From: Pseudoalteromonas sp. CO133X
GTDB lineage: Bacteria > Pseudomonadota > Gammaproteobacteria > Enterobacterales > Alteromonadaceae
Direction: 5' to 3'
DNA: 64,000 nucleotides
Assembly: GCA_004208945.1 (NCBI GenBank)
Contig: SGPE01000009.1
Location: 248,001-312,000 of the forward strand
In this document: piece by piece, positions 19,301 to 27,949 of the stretch
Numbering within the stretch: position 1 is the stretch's first letter
How the letters are laid out: each line of letters begins with the position of its first letter
The notes under the pieces: model-generated
Told to the model about the DNA's origin: nothing
What the model saw: only the letters and a program-made list of their open reading frames with translations
Database searches by the model: none
Made by a program: the position numbers and the translations under genes

Positions 19301-19471
19301 GCGGGAGCCGAAGCACGAAATGCAATAGGCTGGGTTGTATTTGGAGGCTTAGCACTTGCTGTGTTATTTACGCTTTATTTAACCCCTGTTATTTACCTCG
19401 GTTTAGCGCGTTTTACTAAACCAAGAGGGGATGAGTCTAAACTACTTGCCGATGAGCTTGAAAAAGCTTAA
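16394..19471 (+). CDS. RND efflux permease (HAE1-like)
   Basis: A 1025-residue proton-driven pump with 12 membrane helices and two large periplasmic loops. Seen: N-terminal RRPVLIVVLNLLIIIAG, the TM4 segment VLATGLIVDDAIVVSENIQR with the paired acidic residues used in proton relay, and the matching second half IGLVMLIGLIAKNAILLVEFA. This points to the hydrophobe/amphiphile (drug) type rather than the heavy-metal type. Substrate is not predictable. It forms a two-gene operon with the adaptor and has its own terminator. Confidence 0.93.
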   Translation: MKQQPMMEDLPSMAIRRPVLIVVLNLLIIIAGIAAIAGVEVRELPDVDRPRITVSASFPGGSPETVDTEVTSKLEGAVARVSGVKTIRAQSEENNARIVAEFRPGVNLDDAANETRESVARVQRELPEEVERVSIIKADNDAEAVVSLTVSSDSLSLEALTERVDVDLAPQFLTIPGVADVRLNGDRERVLRVRIDPLKLSSFNLTVPDIANVLRQAPFDVPAGSLKSSDQQVIVRADATSISAEQVADIIVRDDTRIGDVAAVYFGPADPRSFVRLNGTPVIGMEIIRQAQSNTIEISDEVLSLIEGMRERFPEMEFTLTSDDAQFIRSSVDEVINSLLLTVLLVVITLWVFIGSWRATLVPAFAIPVALIGSLALIWALGFSINILTLLALVLATGLIVDDAIVVSENIQRQRGLGLGRRAAAVIGTREVFFAVVATTAVLAAVFVPIAFLPSTAGRLFREFGGVLAGAVIISSFVALSLVPALTSKLKLKQGGFHPFAKLGHGLAAIYKRSIHGVLEHAWLTFFACLLVAAGSGALYFNLDNELLPTEDRGKIRIFARGPDGVGLNFMDRQAVQMEDILLPYVESGEIESIYTVVGQWDPNIVFITVPLKHWDERHFSQQEIIDKIREPLGNIPGAAGFPGGSNSLNLRGQGGGIELALLGQDYLEIFKAAQDFSAEIEKAMPAIAPVRISYQPSQPQLRVNIDRRRAEELGVSLSDISVTLRAAINGDDIADLNIGDQSIPIMLQAQNQTITNPGDLANLYVGTRDGELVPLSSVATITEEGVAAELERHAQRRAIELSMELPEDVTIAELVTKIREISQQSLPSGISLAFKGEALTFEETANEVLVTYVLAFLIVLLVLAAQFESVNSAIVVMITVPFGITSAILALYLTGTSLNIYSQIGLVMLIGLIAKNAILLVEFADQLRDQGRSVRVAVEEAALVRLRPIAMTLVSTLLGALPLILSTGAGAEARNAIGWVVFGGLALAVLFTLYLTPVIYLGLARFTKPRGDESKLLADELEKA

Positions 19472-19479
19472 TTCATTTA

Positions 19480-19513
19480 AATCGGCTATTTTTCTTTGAA
19501 AAAATAGCCGATT
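19480..19513. terminator. Terminator of the RND operon
   Basis: A 14-bp stem, AATCGGCTATTTTT pairing with AAAAATAGCCGATT, around a short CTTTG-type loop. T and A runs lie inside the stem rather than after it. Confidence 0.75.
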
Positions 19514-19553
19514 ACGCTCACAATCAAGAAAAAGTTTCTGACTAGGTACGCAT

Positions 19554-21452
19554 ATGCAAGCCGAACACATCGATATTGCCCAATTTTTGAAAGATCACGC
19601 TCCTTTTGATGATCTCCCTGATGAGGCCATTAATAAACTCGCATCACAAGTTGAAATTGCTTATTTTCGCGCAGGTACACAAATATTAAATTATGGCGAA
19701 GATATCGCTGATTTATACGTTATTCGTACCGGTGCGGTTGAAATGTATCGTCGTGACGGAGACTTGTATAACCGTTTAACTATTGGCGGTATTTTTGGAC
19801 AAATGGGTTTGCTAATGAATCGCAAAGTTCGGTTTCCAGCAAAAGCACTTGAAGACACACTTGTTTACTGTATCAATGTAGAGTTATTTAACCAGTATTG
19901 TGACCAGTTTGAACCCTTTGCGGACTTTTTTGAAGCCGATGGCAATGTGCGCTTACATCAAGCAATCGTTGAGCAAGCTGATAGTAACGACTTAACTACA
20001 GCCAAGGTAAAATCTTTATTGCACCGTGATGTTGTAACGGTTGCCAAAGATGCAACAGTTCAAATGGTGGCGCAGGTGATGACACAAGAGTCGGTTTCGT
20101 CTGTTCTAGTCACTGATGCAGACAAACCCATTAGTGATGACCCCGATGATGATGACGGTCAAGTAGTGGGGATCGTTACCGATAGAGACTTACGCTCAAG
20201 TGTCATTGCAAAAGGGCTGAGTTATGAGTCACATGCTCAGCAAATAATGCAAACAGATTTAATACTCCTTGATAGCAATGCGTATGTATTTGAAGCCGTT
20301 CTTGCGATGCTTAGAGACAACATTCATCACTTGCCCATAGTGGTGAAGAAAAAGCCTATAGGTGTTATTTCATTATCCGATATTTTACGTTACGAGTCGC
20401 AAAGTAGCTTGTTATTAGTGCGCGGTATATTAGCACAGCAGTCGGTGGAAGATTTAGCTCATTATGCAAGGCAACTGCCGAGTGTGTTTGTACGTATGGT
20501 GAATGAAGATGCCAATTCACATATGATTGGTACGGCAATGGCTGTAATTGGGCGCACATTTAAACAACGCTTGCTTGATTTAGCTGAAGAGCAACTTGGT
20601 CCACCGCCTGTTCCATATTGTTTTATTGCATTAGGGTCTATGGCACGAGATGAGCAACTAATTGTAACTGATCAAGACAATGCCATTATTCTTGATAATA
20701 GTTTTGATGAGTCTTTGCACGATGATTATTTCCAAAAGCTCGCTGATTTTGTCTGTGATGGCTTGGCTGAGTGTGGTTATAAGTACTGCGATGGTGAAAT
20801 TATGGCGTCATTTAAAAAGTGGCGTTTAACACGAGAGCAATGGCAAGAACAATTTGCAGGCTGGATAGCAGAGCCTAAGCCTCAAGCTTTATTACACAGT
20901 TCAATCTTTTTTGATTTGGACGGCGTTTATGGCAAAACCAAATGGGCTGATGAATTAAAGCGTTTTATTGCAAAAGAAGGGCGTAGCAATAAACGATTCT
21001 TAGCCAATATGGCAGCCAATGCGCGTAACCGAACCCCACCTTTAGGCTTTTTTAAAGATTTCGTTTTAGAGCACAATGGTCAGCACAAGCGTTCTATGAA
21101 TTTGAAACGCCGTGGGACAGCTCCTTTGTCTGATGTTATACGTGTACATGCACTGGCAATTGGTAGTCGAAAGCAAAATTCATTCGAGCGCATTGAAGAT
21201 ATTATCGATGCAAAGCTTCTTCCTGAAGGCAAAGCGCAAGACTTACGAGATGCCCTTGAATATATCGCTATGATCCGTATTCGACATCAAGCATGGCAAA
21301 TTGACATGCTTGATGAAGAACCTGATAACGATTTAGAGCCACATTTGCTATCACCTTTTGAACAGCGAAACTTAAAAGAGGCGTTTGCTATCTTAGATAA
21401 AGCGCAAAACTTCTTAAAATTTCGTTACTCAGCCAATTCAGGAATGAAATAA
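19554..21452 (+). CDS. cNMP-binding / CBS / DUF294 nucleotidyltransferase-like protein
   Basis: A 632-residue multidomain signalling protein. Order: cyclic-nucleotide-binding fold (about 15-130, with IRTGAVEMYRRDG and GGIFGQMGLL), a CBS pair (about 150-290, with VGIVTDRDLRS and PIGVISLSDILRY), then a DUF294 nucleotidyltransferase-like domain with GSMARDEQ at 361-368, and a helical C-terminal domain. Relatives often stand near acetate or carbon-starvation genes. The enzymatic substrate is unknown; a nucleotidyl- or uridylyl-transfer role is family inference. Its TAA overlaps the ATG of the exonuclease gene. Confidence 0.88.
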   Translation: MQAEHIDIAQFLKDHAPFDDLPDEAINKLASQVEIAYFRAGTQILNYGEDIADLYVIRTGAVEMYRRDGDLYNRLTIGGIFGQMGLLMNRKVRFPAKALEDTLVYCINVELFNQYCDQFEPFADFFEADGNVRLHQAIVEQADSNDLTTAKVKSLLHRDVVTVAKDATVQMVAQVMTQESVSSVLVTDADKPISDDPDDDDGQVVGIVTDRDLRSSVIAKGLSYESHAQQIMQTDLILLDSNAYVFEAVLAMLRDNIHHLPIVVKKKPIGVISLSDILRYESQSSLLLVRGILAQQSVEDLAHYARQLPSVFVRMVNEDANSHMIGTAMAVIGRTFKQRLLDLAEEQLGPPPVPYCFIALGSMARDEQLIVTDQDNAIILDNSFDESLHDDYFQKLADFVCDGLAECGYKYCDGEIMASFKKWRLTREQWQEQFAGWIAEPKPQALLHSSIFFDLDGVYGKTKWADELKRFIAKEGRSNKRFLANMAANARNRTPPLGFFKDFVLEHNGQHKRSMNLKRRGTAPLSDVIRVHALAIGSRKQNSFERIEDIIDAKLLPEGKAQDLRDALEYIAMIRIRHQAWQIDMLDEEPDNDLEPHLLSPFEQRNLKEAFAILDKAQNFLKFRYSANSGMK

Positions 21453-22159
21453 TGGCTGCTCACCCTTCAAAAATTGATTGGCCGAAGCGTTATGAGCTGT
21501 TAGCTGAAAAAAGTACGCACCCAGTGATTAAAAGTTTTTACCAATCAGCTGTATCAAATGGCAGTTTACCAATTAGTGAAGTGCCATTGGTCGCGTTAGA
21601 TTTTGAGACGACCGGTCTAAATTTTGATAAAGATGATATTGTTAGTGTGGGGTTAGTCCCTTTTACATCAAAACGAATTTATTGCAAAGACAGCGCCCAT
21701 TGGCTCGTTCAACCGCAGCAAAAGTTAGATGAAGAGTCTATTGTCATACATGGAATAACACACTCTGAGCTCAAACATGCCCCGGATTTTTCGTCAATTA
21801 TGGAGCCGGTACTCAAGGCTTTAACGGGTAAAGTAATCGTGGTTCATTATGCGCCAATTGAAAGGCACTTTTTGTATCAGGCAATGATGTCACGCGTTAA
21901 TGAAGGGGTAGAATTTGCCGTTATTGATACATTAGAGCTTGAAAGAAGGGCTTTGAAGGCAAAGCAGGGGTTACTTGGTCGGTTATTTAACTCCAAAGTT
22001 GGCTCGGTAAGGTTAGCTGATTCACGAACACGCTATTCGTTACCCGCATATCAAAATCATAATGCTTTAAATGACGCCATAGCAACCGCCGAGCTATTAC
22101 AAGCGCAACTCGCTTACCATTACCGACCTGATACCCCATTAAGTGAACTGATTGTTTAA
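21452..22159 (+). CDS. 3'-5' exonuclease, DnaQ-like
   Basis: A 235-residue DEDD-family exonuclease. The ExoI motif VALDFETTGLN puts the metal-binding Asp50 and Glu52 in place. HGITHSEL and the late NHNALNDAIATAELL supply the ExoII/III-type region with histidine and aspartate. It resembles DNA polymerase III epsilon but stands alone, coupled by a one-base overlap to the cNMP/CBS/DUF294 gene. The same pairing is common in marine gammaproteobacteria, which hints at a shared role that has not been defined. Confidence 0.87.
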   Translation: MAAHPSKIDWPKRYELLAEKSTHPVIKSFYQSAVSNGSLPISEVPLVALDFETTGLNFDKDDIVSVGLVPFTSKRIYCKDSAHWLVQPQQKLDEESIVIHGITHSELKHAPDFSSIMEPVLKALTGKVIVVHYAPIERHFLYQAMMSRVNEGVEFAVIDTLELERRALKAKQGLLGRLFNSKVGSVRLADSRTRYSLPAYQNHNALNDAIATAELLQAQLAYHYRPDTPLSELIV

Positions 22160-22243
22160 ACTAACAAGACTGGGATGGTGGGGGGAGTACGGAAGGACCT
22201 AGCACTGACTCTATAAAATCGTATTAATAGAATAGTTCATATA

Positions 22244-22270
22244 AAAACGCCGCAGATGCGGCGTTCTTTA
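22244..22270. terminator. Bidirectional terminator between exonuclease and BCCT genes
   Basis: An 8-bp perfect stem AACGCCGC / GCGGCGTT with AGAT loop, with A-run to the left and T-rich sequence to the right. It serves the convergent genes on both sides. Confidence 0.85.
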
Positions 22271-22283
22271 TATTTTTAATCGA

Positions 22284-23858
22284 TTAGTTTCTTGGCTCAG
22301 TTCTTAAACCAAGCAGCAAGCTCACACACATTAACAGCAGTACTACGGTGAAAGGTAAGCCTGTTGATACAGCGCCAGCTTGTAATGCCTCGATAGCTTG
22401 CGTGCCGCCAATCCAAACTAGAGCAGCAGCAATTGCGCCTTCAATGGTCGCCCAGAAAATGCGCTGTGGTACAGGTGCATCAACCTTACCGCCTGCGGTA
22501 ATCGAATCGATAACTAATGAACCTGAATCAGAAGAAGTGATAAAGAACACGAGTACCAGCACAATTGCAATGAATGAAAGCACTTGTGACATAGGTAATG
22601 CTTCAAACATTTGGAACATAGCCAGTGGTACATCAGTTAAGCCTTTTTCACCTAGTACACCCACTTTATCCACCACTTGTTCAATAGCGATACCACCATA
22701 AATTGACATCCAGAAGATAGTCACAACGGTAGGCACAAGTAATACGGCAATTAAGAACTCACGAATTGTACGTCCTTCAGATACGCGCGCAATGAACATA
22801 CCTACAAACGGTGACCATGAAATCCACCAAGCCCAGTAGAATACAGTCCAGCCATGCATCCAGGTTTCATCTTCACGGCCATGCGGGTTACTCAGTGGAA
22901 TAATGTTTTCAACATAACCCATTACCGTATTAGGAAGGTTGCCAAATGCTGCAGAAAAACCAACAAGTGCAACAAATACAAGTAATACAAAAGCGATAAG
23001 CATGTTTACGTTACTAAGCAGTTTTACACCGCCGTCAATACCGCGAACTACAGAAATCACAGCAAGTAACGTCACACCTACAATAACGCCAATTTGTAAG
23101 CCAATGCCGCTATCGGTTCCAAATACATGATTAATACCTGCAGCCGCTTGTTGTGCCCCTAAACCAAGAGACGTTGCAAGACCAAATAGCGTGGCAAGTA
23201 CAGCTAGAATATCAATAAGGTGGCCAGGCCAGCCCCATGCTTTGTCGCCTAAAATAGGGTAAAAAATTGAACGAATAGATAGCGGCAGACCTTTGTTATA
23301 GCAAAAGAATGCGAGCGAAAGCGAAACAACCGCGTAAATTGCCCAAGGGTGTAAACCCCAATGGAACATAGTTGCACCCATTGCTAGTTTGGCAGCTTCT
23401 GGGGTGTTAGCTTCAACGCCGAGTGGTGTTTCATACCAGCCTGTAAAGTAGGCAACGGGCTCAGCTACGCCCCAAAACATTAAGCCAATACCCATACCTG
23501 CAGCAAATAGCATTGCCAGCCATGAAATACGAGAGTGGGTTGGTCGCGCTTCTTTACCACCAAGGCGGATATTACCGTATGGTGAAACAATTAATGCTAA
23601 GCAAAACAATACGAATAAGTTTGCTGACCACATAAAAAAGCCATCAAAGTTATTAATAATGTCATTCTTAATGCCGTTAAGGGTTAATTTAGCGGTTTCT
23701 GCGTCAGAAATGAGTGTAGCCACTAAAAATAGCGCAATTAAGCCTGCACTAATACCAAACACAGGGTTATGCACATCAAAGCCCCATTTTTGTACATTGT
23801 CCTGACCTACAGTGTAATCTGTATTGTCGATACTGTACTTGTCATGATGTTCGCTCAT
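22284..23858 (-). CDS. BCCT-family betaine/carnitine/choline transporter
   Basis: A 524-residue inner-membrane carrier with about 12 membrane helices. The BCCT tryptophan-rich signature is visible as YWAWWISWSPFVGMFIAR, and the GMGIGLMFWGVAEP motif lies in TM3. Members import glycine betaine or choline with sodium or protons, for osmoprotection or as carbon source. The protein is shorter than BetT and lacks a long C-terminal regulatory tail, closer to the betaine-type carriers. AAGAGGT lies upstream of the ATG. Confidence 0.92.
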   Translation of the reverse strand: MSEHHDKYSIDNTDYTVGQDNVQKWGFDVHNPVFGISAGLIALFLVATLISDAETAKLTLNGIKNDIINNFDGFFMWSANLFVLFCLALIVSPYGNIRLGGKEARPTHSRISWLAMLFAAGMGIGLMFWGVAEPVAYFTGWYETPLGVEANTPEAAKLAMGATMFHWGLHPWAIYAVVSLSLAFFCYNKGLPLSIRSIFYPILGDKAWGWPGHLIDILAVLATLFGLATSLGLGAQQAAAGINHVFGTDSGIGLQIGVIVGVTLLAVISVVRGIDGGVKLLSNVNMLIAFVLLVFVALVGFSAAFGNLPNTVMGYVENIIPLSNPHGREDETWMHGWTVFYWAWWISWSPFVGMFIARVSEGRTIREFLIAVLLVPTVVTIFWMSIYGGIAIEQVVDKVGVLGEKGLTDVPLAMFQMFEALPMSQVLSFIAIVLVLVFFITSSDSGSLVIDSITAGGKVDAPVPQRIFWATIEGAIAAALVWIGGTQAIEALQAGAVSTGLPFTVVLLLMCVSLLLGLRTEPRN

Positions 23859-24199
23859 GAATACCTCTTGTTGTAATTTTATTTAGCAGATAGCTAAACG
23901 GCCGGTAGGCACACAAATTAGCTATATCAGTATTTTTACGTTCGAAATTTAAAAATAGTTTGAATACTAATCATAATAGTGCCCATGATTAATCTTTAGT
24001 GTAGGAGGTCGTACACAAATGTAAATGCTTTTGTCCCTAAATATCCGAATAAATACAGTTTTTTAGCTTGTTTGAATGTAATTTAAACAGTTATGGCGCA
24101 GGTAGATAATTATTTGATGACAGTGAAATTTTCGAGGAGCTAATTTGTTACGTTAGTTAAATAGCTGCAAGCGGTGACTTGCAGCATAATATCAAAAGC
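23859..24199. other. Gene-free stretch between BCCT and asnB
   Basis: AT-rich. It contains the promoter of the minus-strand BCCT gene near its left end and the 3' flank of asnB at its right. No strong terminator hairpin or open frame was found. Confidence 0.5.
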
Positions 24200-25867
24200 T
24201 TATTTTTTGTACGCGTCGTTGTGAACCCCAGCAGCACGACCAGAAGGGTCAGCATTGTTTTGGAATGACTCATCCCAAGCTAGAGCTTCAGGTGTTGAAC
24301 ATGCAACAGACTTGCCATGGGGAACACATTTAGCTGCAGCATCACCTGGGAAGTGTTCTTCAAAAATACTACGATAGAAATAGGCTTCTTTAGAATCAGG
24401 CGTATTAATCGGATATTTATACTTCACATTAGCAAGATCTTGATCGCTCACTTGCTCATTCACATACTCTTTTAAAGTATCAATCCAGTTATAACCTACG
24501 CCATCAGAAAACTGCTCTTTTTGACGCCAAAGCACTTCGTCTGGTAGGTAGCCGTCGAATGCTTCTCGAATAATGTGTTTTTCGATTTTGCCGTCTTTAC
24601 ACATTTTCGCTTCTGGGTTGATACGCATTGCGACATCAACAAACTCCTTGTCTAAGAACGGTACACGTGCTTCAACCCCCCATGCAGCCATTGATTTATT
24701 AGCACGTAAGCAGTCAAACATATGAAGCTTTGATACTTTACGATTGAGCTCCTCATGAAACTCTTGTGCATTTGGTGCTTTATGGAAGTATAAATAACCA
24801 CCGAATAATTCGTCAGCACCTTCACCCGATAACACCATTTTAATACCCATGGCTTTAATTTGGCGTGCCATTAGATACATAGGTGTTGAGGCGCGGATGG
24901 TTGTTACGTCATACGTTTCGATGTGATAAATCACTTCACGCAGTGCATCAATACCTTCTTGAATAGTAAAGTGAATAGGGTGGTGAACCGTGCCAATCAT
25001 ATCAGCTACTTTTTGTGCCGCAGCTAAGTCAGGTGAACCTTCAAGCCCCACAGAAAATGAATGCAGCTTTGGCCACCATGCATCAGTTTCGTCGTTATCT
25101 TCAATCCGTTTTGCAGCAAAGCGTTGCGTTATAGCAGAAATAACCGATGAATCTAAACCACCAGATAGTAATACACCATAAGGAACATCACACATTAATT
25201 GACGTTTAACCGCAGCTTCAAGACCTTGTTTTACATCACTTGCTTTTGCATCGTTATCTTTTACTGCATCATAGCTTTGCCAATCGCGGGCGTAGTACTT
25301 TCGTAATTGACCATCTTTGCTCCATAAGAAGTGCCCAGGGGGGAACTCTTCAATATGTTTACAAATTGGCGAAAGTGCTTTTAATTCTGAGGCTACATAA
25401 AAGTTACCATGCTCATCATGACCCGTATAAAGCGGAATAATACCGATATGGTCACGGCCTATTAAATAGGCATCTTGCTCTTCGTCGTATAAACAAAACG
25501 CAAAAATACCATTTAAATCGTCTAAAAACTCAGGACCTTTTTGCTTGTATAAAGCCAATATGACTTCACAGTCTGATTGCGTTTGAAAAGTAAAATCGCT
25601 TTCTAGATTTGCAGCTAACTCTTTGTGGTTATAAATTTCACCATTAACAGCAAGTATATTAGTACGTTCAGGGTTATACAGTGGTTGGGCACCACTTGAT
25701 ACACCTACGATAGCAAGGCGTTCATGAACTAAAATCGCTTTATCAGACGAATATACGCCAGACCAATCTGGCCCGCGGTGTCTTAAAAGTTTTGACATCT
25801 CAATTGCTTGACCACGCAATTGTGTGGGATCAGATTTAATATCTAATACACCAAAAATTGAACACAT
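24200..25867 (-). CDS. asnB: Asparagine synthase, glutamine-hydrolysing
   Basis: Makes asparagine from aspartate, ATP and glutamine. The N-terminal Ntn glutaminase starts MCSIFGV, so Cys2 is the nucleophile after Met removal. NGEIYN (75-80) is the glutamine-site loop. The synthase domain carries the pyrophosphate loop LSGGLDSS (234-241) and the GEGADELFGGYLYF motif. 555 residues is the normal AsnB length. The gene is a single unit with a gap of about 340 bases on either side. Confidence 0.96.
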   Translation of the reverse strand: MCSIFGVLDIKSDPTQLRGQAIEMSKLLRHRGPDWSGVYSSDKAILVHERLAIVGVSSGAQPLYNPERTNILAVNGEIYNHKELAANLESDFTFQTQSDCEVILALYKQKGPEFLDDLNGIFAFCLYDEEQDAYLIGRDHIGIIPLYTGHDEHGNFYVASELKALSPICKHIEEFPPGHFLWSKDGQLRKYYARDWQSYDAVKDNDAKASDVKQGLEAAVKRQLMCDVPYGVLLSGGLDSSVISAITQRFAAKRIEDNDETDAWWPKLHSFSVGLEGSPDLAAAQKVADMIGTVHHPIHFTIQEGIDALREVIYHIETYDVTTIRASTPMYLMARQIKAMGIKMVLSGEGADELFGGYLYFHKAPNAQEFHEELNRKVSKLHMFDCLRANKSMAAWGVEARVPFLDKEFVDVAMRINPEAKMCKDGKIEKHIIREAFDGYLPDEVLWRQKEQFSDGVGYNWIDTLKEYVNEQVSDQDLANVKYKYPINTPDSKEAYFYRSIFEEHFPGDAAAKCVPHGKSVACSTPEALAWDESFQNNADPSGRAAGVHNDAYKK

Positions 25868-26187
25868 AGTGACTCCTCATTCCTATTATGTGTGCAGTTA
25901 ACATAAATTTAAAACTGCGAACCTTTGTTTTAACAGAAATAATTACCTAAGTCACACAGGTTTTCTAAATATTTAAGAATAAAATATGCACCATAATAGG
26001 TGGGTGCCGCACCAAAATGATCAATAACTGTTTTGCAATAAGCTTATAGACAATGAATAAATTGGAAATCGCTCTATATCCAAAAGCGGGCAGCTATTTT
26101 TTAGTTAATCTTTGCACTGGTTTTGTGCAATAGAGTGCTTAAATAATTTGTGCTGGTGATCTTGTGTATACAAGTATCTATAAATTA
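25868..26187. other. Gene-free stretch between asnB and pxpC
   Basis: AT-rich and without a supportable frame. The asnB promoter must lie near 25870-25960. A terminator hairpin for the pxp operon follows at 26189. Confidence 0.5.
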
Positions 26188-26188
26188 A

Positions 26189-26208
26189 GCAGCACAGAGG
26201 TGTGCTGC
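26189..26208 (-). terminator. Terminator of the pxpB-pxpC operon
   Basis: An 8-bp perfect stem GCAGCACA / TGTGCTGC with GAGG loop. Read on the minus strand it is followed by TTAATTTA, so it is a modest terminator 8 bases after pxpC. Confidence 0.75.
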
Positions 26209-26216
26209 TCACTATT

Positions 26217-27155
26217 TTACTGTTTATTTTTATATTCTAGAGCAATTTTTAATTGATTTAGATGAGAAGTTAGCTTTTGTTGTGCTTTAGTTGCCTCATT
26301 TAAACTGACGAATTCAAAGTGTAAAAAATCCCCCGGTTTTAATTGGGCAAAGTGTCTTAAATCAGCCTCAATAACTGTACCTAGTAATGGATAACCACCG
26401 GTTGTTTGAGCATCATTTAAAAGAACAATAGGCTCGCCACTCGGTGGCAACTGGATACTACCAGGCATGACTGCCATAGAAGGTAATGATAAACCATGTT
26501 CTAATTTGCATTCATCACTACTTAACCTCGCTCCCATGCGGTTACTACTGGGCGAAATATGCCATGAATGATTAATAAATTTGTCGATGCTTTGCTCTGG
26601 CAGTAATTTATTGTGAGGGCCTTCATAAACACGTATGTGTGTACTTTTTGGTGGAAGCATCGCACCTAAACCAATTTTGGTTTTGTACTGTGGTGTTATG
26701 TCTATGCTGTCACCAGGGTTTAAAGCGTTACCATGTAAACCACCAAACTTAGCGGTTAAATCGGTAGAGTAAGAGCCTAATATAGGCGTTGGTAATTGCC
26801 AAATACCCCCTATAGAAAGGTAGCTTCGAAATCCATGTCGTGCAGCATTAAGTTTTAATACATCGCCTTTTTTTATGTAATAACTCCAGCCTGGTTGAAG
26901 AGGGTTACCATTGACTGTAGCTTTCATATCCGTGCCGTGTAGGGCAATGTAGTAATCATTATCGAATTTAATTTCGGCAAGACCTAACGTGATTTCAAGT
27001 ACAGGGCAATTATCAGGGTTACCGACTAGTCGGTTACAAATAATTTGTGCATATGGGTCGATACAACCTGATTGACCAATACCTAAATGTCTTGAACCTG
27101 TGCGTCCTTGATCTTGTATAGACATTTGCATACCCGGTTTAACAACGGTGATCAC
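26217..27155 (-). CDS. pxpC: 5-oxoprolinase subunit C (KipA/biotin-dependent carboxyltransferase family)
   Basis: With PxpA and PxpB it forms the ATP-dependent prokaryotic 5-oxoprolinase that recycles the metabolic by-product 5-oxoproline to glutamate. The 312-residue length is normal, and the family signatures MSIQDQGRTGSRHLG, GSYSTDLTAKFGG and LNDAQTTGGYP are present. It overlaps pxpB by 4 bases (ATGA). The third subunit gene, pxpA (LamB/YcsF), which normally sits in the same operon, is not here. Confidence 0.9.
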   Translation of the reverse strand: MITVVKPGMQMSIQDQGRTGSRHLGIGQSGCIDPYAQIICNRLVGNPDNCPVLEITLGLAEIKFDNDYYIALHGTDMKATVNGNPLQPGWSYYIKKGDVLKLNAARHGFRSYLSIGGIWQLPTPILGSYSTDLTAKFGGLHGNALNPGDSIDITPQYKTKIGLGAMLPPKSTHIRVYEGPHNKLLPEQSIDKFINHSWHISPSSNRMGARLSSDECKLEHGLSLPSMAVMPGSIQLPPSGEPIVLLNDAQTTGGYPLLGTVIEADLRHFAQLKPGDFLHFEFVSLNEATKAQQKLTSHLNQLKIALEYKNKQ

Positions 27156-27817
27156 GATAGCACCTCCTTGATTGTAAACTCGATGGTATCACCTGGCGCA
27201 AAAGCGCAAGGAGAGGGAGCATTAATATCAAATAATTTAAAGTCGGTGTGACCTATAATTTGCCAGCCACCTGGCGAAGTTTCTGGGTAGATACCAGTTT
27301 GTTCACCGCCAATAGCAACTGAGCCTTTAGGAACAGATGTACGAGGATCGCTACGTCTCGGTGTGTATAACTTTTTATCTAAACCACTTAGATAGGCAAA
27401 GCCTGGCTGGAATCCTAAAAATAATACATGGTAGGTGCCACTACTATGTAATTGTACTACATCATCCACGCTTAGGTTGTGATAGTGTGCAACATGCTTA
27501 ATGTCAGGGCCATGAACTCCACCGTAACGTGTCGGTAACTGATGGTGGGTAGAGTTAAATTTTAATGATGAGACTTCAAGCCAGTGCTCATTCAAAGCTG
27601 ATAACCAATATTGACGTCTTAAAGGATCGTTTAAATATAAAGTCAGATTATTGTTTGCAGGCACCACATCAATAAAATCACCAGATTGTTGGCAGAGTTG
27701 TGCTAAAGCCCAGACTTTTTTTTGTGTTTCTAGAATTTTCTGTTCTGAATGACTTACATCAAAATAAATGCAGTGAGTGGTAAGTACAGTAATCGATGGC
27801 GAGCTGTATGTAGTCAT
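27152..27817 (-). CDS. pxpB: 5-oxoprolinase subunit B (KipI family)
   Basis: Subunit B of the PxpABC 5-oxoprolinase, 221 residues. The family block HNLSVDDVVQLHSSGTYHVLFLGFQPGFAYL (seen in shorter pieces: GFQPGFAYLSGL, TPRRSDPRTSVPKGSVAIGG, GGWQIIGHT) is intact. In Bacillus, KipI also inhibits a sporulation kinase. First gene of a two-gene operon, with its ribosome site weakly defined. Confidence 0.9.
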   Translation of the reverse strand: MTTYSSPSITVLTTHCIYFDVSHSEQKILETQKKVWALAQLCQQSGDFIDVVPANNNLTLYLNDPLRRQYWLSALNEHWLEVSSLKFNSTHHQLPTRYGGVHGPDIKHVAHYHNLSVDDVVQLHSSGTYHVLFLGFQPGFAYLSGLDKKLYTPRRSDPRTSVPKGSVAIGGEQTGIYPETSPGGWQIIGHTDFKLFDINAPSPCAFAPGDTIEFTIKEVLS

Positions 27818-27949
27818 TGCATCCCAATTTAAAAGTGATTAGTCATAGCAACATAGCATAAAAGCACGAATTTGTTGATGTAAATACAGTTTTTGTATTT
27901 TAATCGAGTGTTAATTGCCTACAACCTGCTGTTGTAGGCAATCTCTTTG

